A stretch of DNA of 64,000 bases from Myxococcales bacterium (GTDB lineage: Bacteria > Myxococcota_A > Polyangia > Polyangiales > Polyangiaceae). Numbering within the stretch: position 1 is the stretch's first letter; each line of letters starts with the position of its first letter. Shown one piece after another: positions 59,627-64,000 of the stretch. The notes under the pieces were generated by a model. It made no database searches, had not been told where the DNA came from, and saw only the letters and a program-made list of their open reading frames with translations. The position numbers were made by a program, and so were the translations under genes. Location: positions 38,476 to 102,475 of the forward strand of contig SECP01000027.1 of the NCBI GenBank assembly GCA_004193285.1, written 5' to 3'.

Positions 59627-61403
59627 CGGCTCGATAGAAGAATCGCTCGAGCGCCGGATCTCGGTAGCCCGAGGCAAGGAAGCGGGTCGTGAGGACGCGC
59701 GCTTCACGTGTTTTGCGCTGTCGCCAGAGCAGCCACGCCGCTCGACGGAGCGCCACCGGGTGATGAGGGTGCAAGGCGAGCGCATTGGCGAGCTCGCGCT
59801 GCGCGCTCGCCTCGTCACCGAAAGACTCGTAGCAGTCTGCGAGCAGGAGGCGAGGGCTCGCGGTGCGCGGGGCCAGGGCGACCGTTCGCTCCAGAAGCGG
59901 CACGGCATCGCGGCAGCTACCGGCGGCGGCGCGCAGCTCCGCGAGCAGCATCAGAACGTTGGGCTCGGCGGGAAAGCGCTGGGCGAGCCCCGAGGCGAGC
60001 CGTTCGGCTTGCTCCCACCGGCCCTGATTGCGCCAAGCGGTCGCCTCCAGCAGCCCTCGTTCCGCCTCCGTGGCTGCAAACTTGGCCGTGAGCTCGCTCG
60101 GCCAATTGGCGAGCAGGATGCACGCCGCGAGAGCAAGCTGCGCGACCGGAGCGGTGCTTCGCGCTCGCCATAGCTCGTGGGCTTGGTCCACCGCCAGCGG
60201 CAGCAGGACGAGCACGAGCGGCAGGCGATAGCGCGACGACACGAAAAACAAGGCCAGAACCAGCGAGTAGACGACGACGCTCGCGCCCAGCAGACGCAGC
60301 TCCGGCTCCGCGCGACGGCGCCAGAGCGCCATGAGCCCGAGCGGGGCCACGAGCCCGAAAGGAAACGCCAGCCCCCGTTCCCAGAGCAGTGCTCTCAGCA
60401 CGGGCGATGCGTCGCGCAGCAGCTGAATGTCTTGGTCCCGGCGGATCTCGCGGCCCGCAAAGACGTAGTAAAGCTTCTCCGCCGTTCGCGCCACGAACGC
60501 GAGAGGGCGGTGCTGCACGTCTTGCACGGCGCGCTGGACGAAGAACCGGGAGCGCTCCGCGGGCGTGGTCATGCCATTGCGATCCGCCCGCTCGACTTCC
60601 GGTTCGAACTCCGCTCCGGGACGAGCGCGCCACGTTTCACGCCAGCTCGGGTTGTTACCCAACCAGAGGTTGATCCCGAGGTTGTACGAGACAATCACGC
60701 CCGGAGCGCCGTGCCGAGCGTTGTAGCGAGCGGTGACCGCGAGCGGCAGCAGCGCCGCGGAGAGCACGAGAGCCGCGAGCGAGGTGCGCGGCCGAGGCAA
60801 ACGCCGACCGCGCAGCAGCACGCAAGCCGGTAAAAACAGCACCGAAAGCGTCCACCCGGTCGTCGCCAAGCCGAGCGATGCACCGAGCAGCGCGTCGCCG
60901 AGTCCGAGCGGGCCGCGGCGAAAGGCGAGCAGAAGCGCTCCTACGAGCAGCAGCTGCACCACGCACGGGGGCAACAGCTCGAGGTCGAAGAGCACGAAAG
61001 GCCCGTAGAGCGCGGCGGCCAGCCCCGTGCAAAGGCCGATGAGGCGCGCCGCCCCCGAGCGGCTGGCGAGGCGACGCCCGAGCTCGACCAGCAGGACGCA
61101 CGTGATGGCGCCAAGGATCGCTTGCACCCACGCCACCGACCACGCGCTCTGCAAACCGCCTCGGTAGAGCAGCGCGAGAAACGCGGGGTACAGAGGCGGC
61201 TGATAGAAAGCCGCGCCCGTGTCGGCGGCGGCGGCGAGCTGCAGGGCAAGCGCGCGGTTGACGGCCGCATCGATCACCGGCCCTTCGAAGAAGGGGGTTC
61301 GAGCCACGAAGTGCGCGTGTAGCAGGCGCACTGAAAGCGCGAGCGCACCGACCCACCAGAAGTCCCGCCGGTGGCGGCTCAGTTGCACGAGAGGCTCTGA
61401 CAC
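59583..61403 (-). CDS. GT-C-type membrane glycosyltransferase with C-terminal TPR-like domain
   Basis: 606 residues from a GTG at 61403; a GTG at 61388 is also possible, and either start lies inside the preceding lipoprotein gene. Residues about 15-460 hold at least ten transmembrane helices, with the first large loop containing FFEGPVIDAAVNRALALQLA and AAFYQPPLYPAFLALLYR, typical of GT39/ArnT-like GT-C enzymes that use polyprenyl-phosphate sugars. The C-terminal 150 residues are TPR-like (GRWEQAERLASGLAQRFP, ASAQRELANALALHPHHP). The gene overlaps the 3' end of the WxxW-repeat lipoprotein by up to 25 bases, suggesting coupled expression. The acceptor is unknown. Confidence 0.8.
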   Translation of the reverse strand: MSEPLVQLSRHRRDFWWVGALALSVRLLHAHFVARTPFFEGPVIDAAVNRALALQLAAAADTGAAFYQPPLYPAFLALLYRGGLQSAWSVAWVQAILGAITCVLLVELGRRLASRSGAARLIGLCTGLAAALYGPFVLFDLELLPPCVVQLLLVGALLLAFRRGPLGLGDALLGASLGLATTGWTLSVLFLPACVLLRGRRLPRPRTSLAALVLSAALLPLAVTARYNARHGAPGVIVSYNLGINLWLGNNPSWRETWRARPGAEFEPEVERADRNGMTTPAERSRFFVQRAVQDVQHRPLAFVARTAEKLYYVFAGREIRRDQDIQLLRDASPVLRALLWERGLAFPFGLVAPLGLMALWRRRAEPELRLLGASVVVYSLVLALFFVSSRYRLPLVLVLLPLAVDQAHELWRARSTAPVAQLALAACILLANWPSELTAKFAATEAERGLLEATAWRNQGRWEQAERLASGLAQRFPAEPNVLMLLAELRAAAGSCRDAVPLLERTVALAPRTASPRLLLADCYESFGDEASAQRELANALALHPHHPVALRRAAWLLWRQRKTREARVLTTRFLASGYRDPALERFFYRAVTPSDRGAEPAGTN

Positions 61404-62836
61404 GTGACGCCCTCGCAGCAGTTCTGCGAGCACTGCAGCCCGGAGCAGGCGCCCCACGTGCCCCACGTGCCCCACCCGCACGAAGCGCTGCAGGTGCGGG
61501 TGCGCTCCTTGCTACCCGCCGGGCAGTTGCCGCAGCTCGTGCTCGAGATGTCTACCGCTCCCGGCGAGCACACCGAGACGCCGCCGCACGAGCCCCAGGT
61601 GCCCCACGCGCCCCAGCCGCACGACCCGCTGCACGTGCGGCTGCGGCTCTGGTACCCCGTGTTGCAGTTGCCGCAGAGCTGATTGGAAGTTTCGACGGCG
61701 CCTGGCGTGCAGCCGCCCGCACCGGTGCAGCCGCCCCACGCGCCCCAACCGCTCCAAGCGCAGGAGGCGTTGCAGCTGCGAACCCGCGCTTGCGTGCCTT
61801 GGCTGCAGTTGCCGCACGCTTGGCTCGCGGTCTGGTCCGTGCCGGCGGCGCAGCCCATCTCGCCGCCGCAAGCGCCCCACATGCCCCAGGTGCCCCAGGA
61901 GCAATCCGCGCCGCATTGACGCCCTCTCGTCCTCATGCCCGAGCCGCAGTTGCCGCACGTTTGCGGCTCGGTCTGCGACTCGCTCACTTCGCAGCCCGCG
62001 CCGGTGCTGCACTCGCCCCACGCGCTCCAAGCTTCCCAAGCGCACGTTCGTCCACAGCTACGCGCGCGCGTGCGTTCTTCGCCGCATGTGCCGCAGCCTT
62101 GGGGCTGCATCTCGGTAGCCTCCGCCTCGCACTCGCCTTCTCCCGAGCAGACTTCGTCGTCCCACTCGCAGGTCTCGAGGCAAGTGGCGGAGGCGCTGCC
62201 GCACCGACCGCAAGCGCCGCGTTCTTCTTTTTGGCCAGGCGAGCAGAGACCTGCCCCGGAGCACGTGCCCACGTCCTGCCACAGGCCCGCCGCGCTGCAG
62301 GTCTGCGCCTGAAGGCCGCAGTTGCCGCACTTGACCTCGCGCTCTTCACCCGGCCCACACGAGCAGTCCTTGGGGGCGTCGCACTCGGCCCAAGCGCCCA
62401 TCACACACTGCATGGCCCCCTTGCTGCAGGGGCCCGCGCACTCTCGCTGAGCAGAGATGCCCACCTCGGGGTCGGTGTCGTCGCAGTCGCTTCCCGCAAG
62501 GATACCGTCACGATCGGCGTCGTTCGCGGGGTCGATGCATTTGCCGGACTGGCACAGCAAGTCACCGGGGCAGGTTTCGGACCCGTCGGCCCCGCACTCG
62601 TCGGCGGTCTGGCCGTCGCCCGCGGTGCCCTCGTCACCGCTCTTTCCGGCTTCGGTGCCGCTGCCGGCCTGCGCGCCGCTGCTGCCGGACGAGCTCACGC
62701 CGGGGACGACGGTGAGGTCATCCACGCCGCTGATGACCTGGCAACCGAACAGGATGCTCGCTAGCAATAGCCAGGCTCGCACAGCACTGCTGCGTGCGTA
62801 TACGGAAGCGCGACTCCGAAATTGCTGCTCCGGCAC
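61379..62836 (-). CDS. Lipoprotein with seven Cys-rich repeats, five carrying thrombospondin-like WxxWxxWxxC motifs
   Basis: 485 residues from a GTG at 62836 (a GTG at 62782 gives a shorter n-region). A lipoprotein signal ends in LFGC. A Gly/Ser spacer and a DxDxDG-type segment (NDADRDGILAGSDCDDTD) follow. Then come seven units of about 40-48 residues, each opening CGxC. The last five contain W-x-x-W-x-x-W-x-x-C exactly: WEAWSAWGEC, WGTWGMWGAC, WSGWGAWGGC, WGAWGTWGSC and WGTWGTWGAC. This is the motif C-mannosylated in eukaryotic TSP1 repeats, although the cysteine order differs from TSP1. The stop lies inside the start region of a GT-C glycosyltransferase gene. Confidence 0.85.
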   Translation of the reverse strand: MPEQQFRSRASVYARSSAVRAWLLLASILFGCQVISGVDDLTVVPGVSSSGSSGAQAGSGTEAGKSGDEGTAGDGQTADECGADGSETCPGDLLCQSGKCIDPANDADRDGILAGSDCDDTDPEVGISAQRECAGPCSKGAMQCVMGAWAECDAPKDCSCGPGEEREVKCGNCGLQAQTCSAAGLWQDVGTCSGAGLCSPGQKEERGACGRCGSASATCLETCEWDDEVCSGEGECEAEATEMQPQGCGTCGEERTRARSCGRTCAWEAWSAWGECSTGAGCEVSESQTEPQTCGNCGSGMRTRGRQCGADCSWGTWGMWGACGGEMGCAAGTDQTASQACGNCSQGTQARVRSCNASCAWSGWGAWGGCTGAGGCTPGAVETSNQLCGNCNTGYQSRSRTCSGSCGWGAWGTWGSCGGVSVCSPGAVDISSTSCGNCPAGSKERTRTCSASCGWGTWGTWGACSGLQCSQNCCEGVTCQSLSCN

Positions 62837-62919
62837 GTATTGTCATCAAAGCGCCAGGCGCGAGGTAGCGACGCCCTGACCTCATCTAGCGCCCCTTTGC
62901 TGCGGGCTACCGCGTCATC

Positions 62920-64000
62920 ATGAGGACCTCACTGGAGCTGGCCGCGGGGCTCGAGCTTTCTGGCTCCATTCGTCTCGAGAAGAAGCTGGGAGAAGGTGGC
63001 ATGGGTAGTGTGTGGACGGCCCAGCACCTCGCGCTCCACACTCAAGTCGCGGTGAAATTCCTGGCCGCACACATGGCGCAGGACGCCGCCGCAGCCGCGA
63101 GGTTCCAGCGAGAAGCGATGGCCGCCGCGCGCATCAAGTCCCCGCACGTGGTGCAGATTTTCGATCATGGCGTATCGCCGGAGCTAGGCCCCTACATCGT
63201 CATGGAGCTGCTGGAGGGGGAGACGCTCTCCGCCTTCGTGCAGCGCCACGGCCGGCTCAGCCCCGCGGTGACCGCGCGCATCCTCACGCAGCTTTGCCGT
63301 GCGCTTTCCAAGGCCCACGCGCACGGCATCGTGCACCGCGACATCAAACCGGACAACTTGTTCCTCGTGGACTCCGAGCGCGAAGCGTTCGTCAAAGTGC
63401 TCGATTTCGGCATCGCCAAAAACCTGCGTGACGAGACGAGCGTCACCTCCACGGGCTCGATGATGGGGACGCCGCACTACATGAGCCCCGAGCAGATGCT
63501 CAGCTCCAAGCACGTGGACCTGCGCGCCGACCTCTGGGCAACCGCGGTGCTTGCGTATCACTGCTTGACCGGCGGCGTGCCGTTCGACGGCGAGACCTTC
63601 GGCGCGGTCGCGGTCGCGGTCACGCAGGCGCAGTTCGTGCCGCCTTTCGCGCAATACGGCGTCGGGTCGCCCGCGCTGGACGCATGGTTCGCTCGCGCGC
63701 TCTCCCGCGACCTCGGCGCCCGCTTCGGCTCCGCAGAGGAGCTCGCCGACAGCTTCGTGCAGCTCGCAGCGGCCGCTGGCGCGAGCCCTGCCCTCCTCGC
63801 GGCGGCGGCCACGCTCTCCACCGGGCCGGGCCTGCCCGCGCCGACCTTCAATGGCGTCGCGAACACCAACGGTGGCAAGCCAGTCGCGCGCTCGCTCGTG
63901 CCGGTGCTCGCCGCGGCCTCTGCGGTCGCGCTGCTGGGCGTCGGCACGCTGGTCTTGCTCGGGTCGCACGACACTCCGACAACGCCCATCTCGGCGACCC
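62920..64000 (+). CDS. Hanks-type Ser/Thr protein kinase (3' cut by window edge)
   Basis: The frame is open to the right edge from the ATG at 62920; 360 codons are visible. Kinase hallmarks: the Gly-rich loop LGEGGMGSV, VAVKFL with the catalytic Lys, the HRDIKPDNLFL catalytic loop, DFGIAK and the MSPEQ/SPEQ-type P+1 region. A Pro/Ala/Gly-rich juxtamembrane stretch and one hydrophobic helix (PVLAAASAVALLGVGTLVLL) follow, and then the sequence ends. The external domain lies outside the window. Such kinases are numerous in myxobacteria and regulate development and metabolism. It is divergent from the lipoprotein-glycosyltransferase pair. Confidence 0.93.
   Translation, partial: MRTSLELAAGLELSGSIRLEKKLGEGGMGSVWTAQHLALHTQVAVKFLAAHMAQDAAAAARFQREAMAAARIKSPHVVQIFDHGVSPELGPYIVMELLEGETLSAFVQRHGRLSPAVTARILTQLCRALSKAHAHGIVHRDIKPDNLFLVDSEREAFVKVLDFGIAKNLRDETSVTSTGSMMGTPHYMSPEQMLSSKHVDLRADLWATAVLAYHCLTGGVPFDGETFGAVAVAVTQAQFVPPFAQYGVGSPALDAWFARALSRDLGARFGSAEELADSFVQLAAAAGASPALLAAAATLSTGPGLPAPTFNGVANTNGGKPVARSLVPVLAAASAVALLGVGTLVLLGSHDTPTTPISAT

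Noticed and set aside
61379..62836. O-fucosylation motifs (CxxSCG) in the repeat lipoprotein
   Set aside because: CSGSCG and CSASCG occur, but such short Cys-rich strings are expected in a protein of this composition, and they precede rather than follow the tryptophans, unlike TSP1.
1..64000. tRNA, rRNA, CRISPR, insertion sequence or phage genes
   Set aside because: None recognised on either strand: no transposase or integrase motifs, no regularly spaced repeats, and no rRNA-like or tRNA-like sequence noticed.

Overview
The window is about 64 kb of very GC-rich, gene-dense bacterial DNA. It looks like a myxobacterium or close relative (Myxococcota, probably Polyangiales). The support is indirect but consistent: a Ser/Thr protein kinase, PEGA/TPR proteins, many secreted lipoproteins with Gly/Ser-rich linkers, four secreted proteins with a Cys + hydrophobic segment + Arg-rich tail resembling the MYXO-CTERM sorting signal, a sigma-54 activator, many two-component proteins, and a family of polysaccharide-monooxygenase-like proteins known from these bacteria. 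I saw no phage, insertion sequence, CRISPR array, rRNA or tRNA. Both window edges cut a gene.

Layout. 1-3.7 kb: a PEGA membrane protein (5' cut), a TPR/PEGA protein and an NTT-like carrier fused to HEAT repeats. 4-6.8 kb: an SRPBCC protein, two DGPF (YCII-like) proteins and an ECF42-type sigma factor. 6.8-13.2 kb: an RND efflux pump and its adaptor, divergent from an OmpR/histidine kinase pair. 13.2-21 kb: a BASS-family transporter, DoxX, the nirBD nitrite reductase with a small companion gene, and a sigma-54 activator whose DNA-binding domain is at the wrong end. 21-24 kb: an EmrAB-like pump. 24-30 kb: an ArgD-like aminotransferase, an AgmX/PglI-type lipoprotein, an orphan DGPF protein, a receiver-EAL protein and an MsrB-MsrA lipoprotein. 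29.7-34 kb: HmuY-like lipoproteins interleaved with a metalloprotease and a trypsin-like protease, then a catalase-like protein. 34.9-43.5 kb: a DUF2252 protein, a mosaic PQQ sugar dehydrogenase, a CE6-like esterase, an MsbA-like ABC exporter and a small secreted protein. 43.9-50.6 kb: a receiver protein, a DUF1772-dihaem cytochrome fusion, a ferritin-like/CDGSH protein, LysR, SDR and GST. 50.7-52.4 kb: a second DGPF-ECF42 pair. 52.4-64 kb: a dienelactone hydrolase, a hybrid histidine kinase, a methyltransferase, a monooxygenase-like protein, hemerythrin, an atypical SDR, a DUF3634-like protein, a GT-C glycosyltransferase overlapping a thrombospondin-like repeat lipoprotein, and a Ser/Thr kinase cut by the right edge.

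How the genes work together. The clearest circuit is an ECF42 regulon. All four DGPF-linked transcription units (ATGs at 4114, 6433, 26595, 50784) carry TGTCGA, exactly 17 bases, then [CT]G[AT]CG, placed 45-75 bases before the first start codon. This agrees with the published ECF42 promoter as I remember it. Two sigma factors therefore probably share at least four promoters in this window. The most provocative pair is at 59.6-62.8 kb: a lipoprotein with five exact W-x-x-W-x-x-W-x-x-C motifs, the signature that eukaryotes C-mannosylate, overlaps a GT-C-type membrane glycosyltransferase gene. The HmuY-protease group suggests haem acquisition from host or prey proteins. These functional readings are inferences; the motifs and gene arrangements are visible directly.
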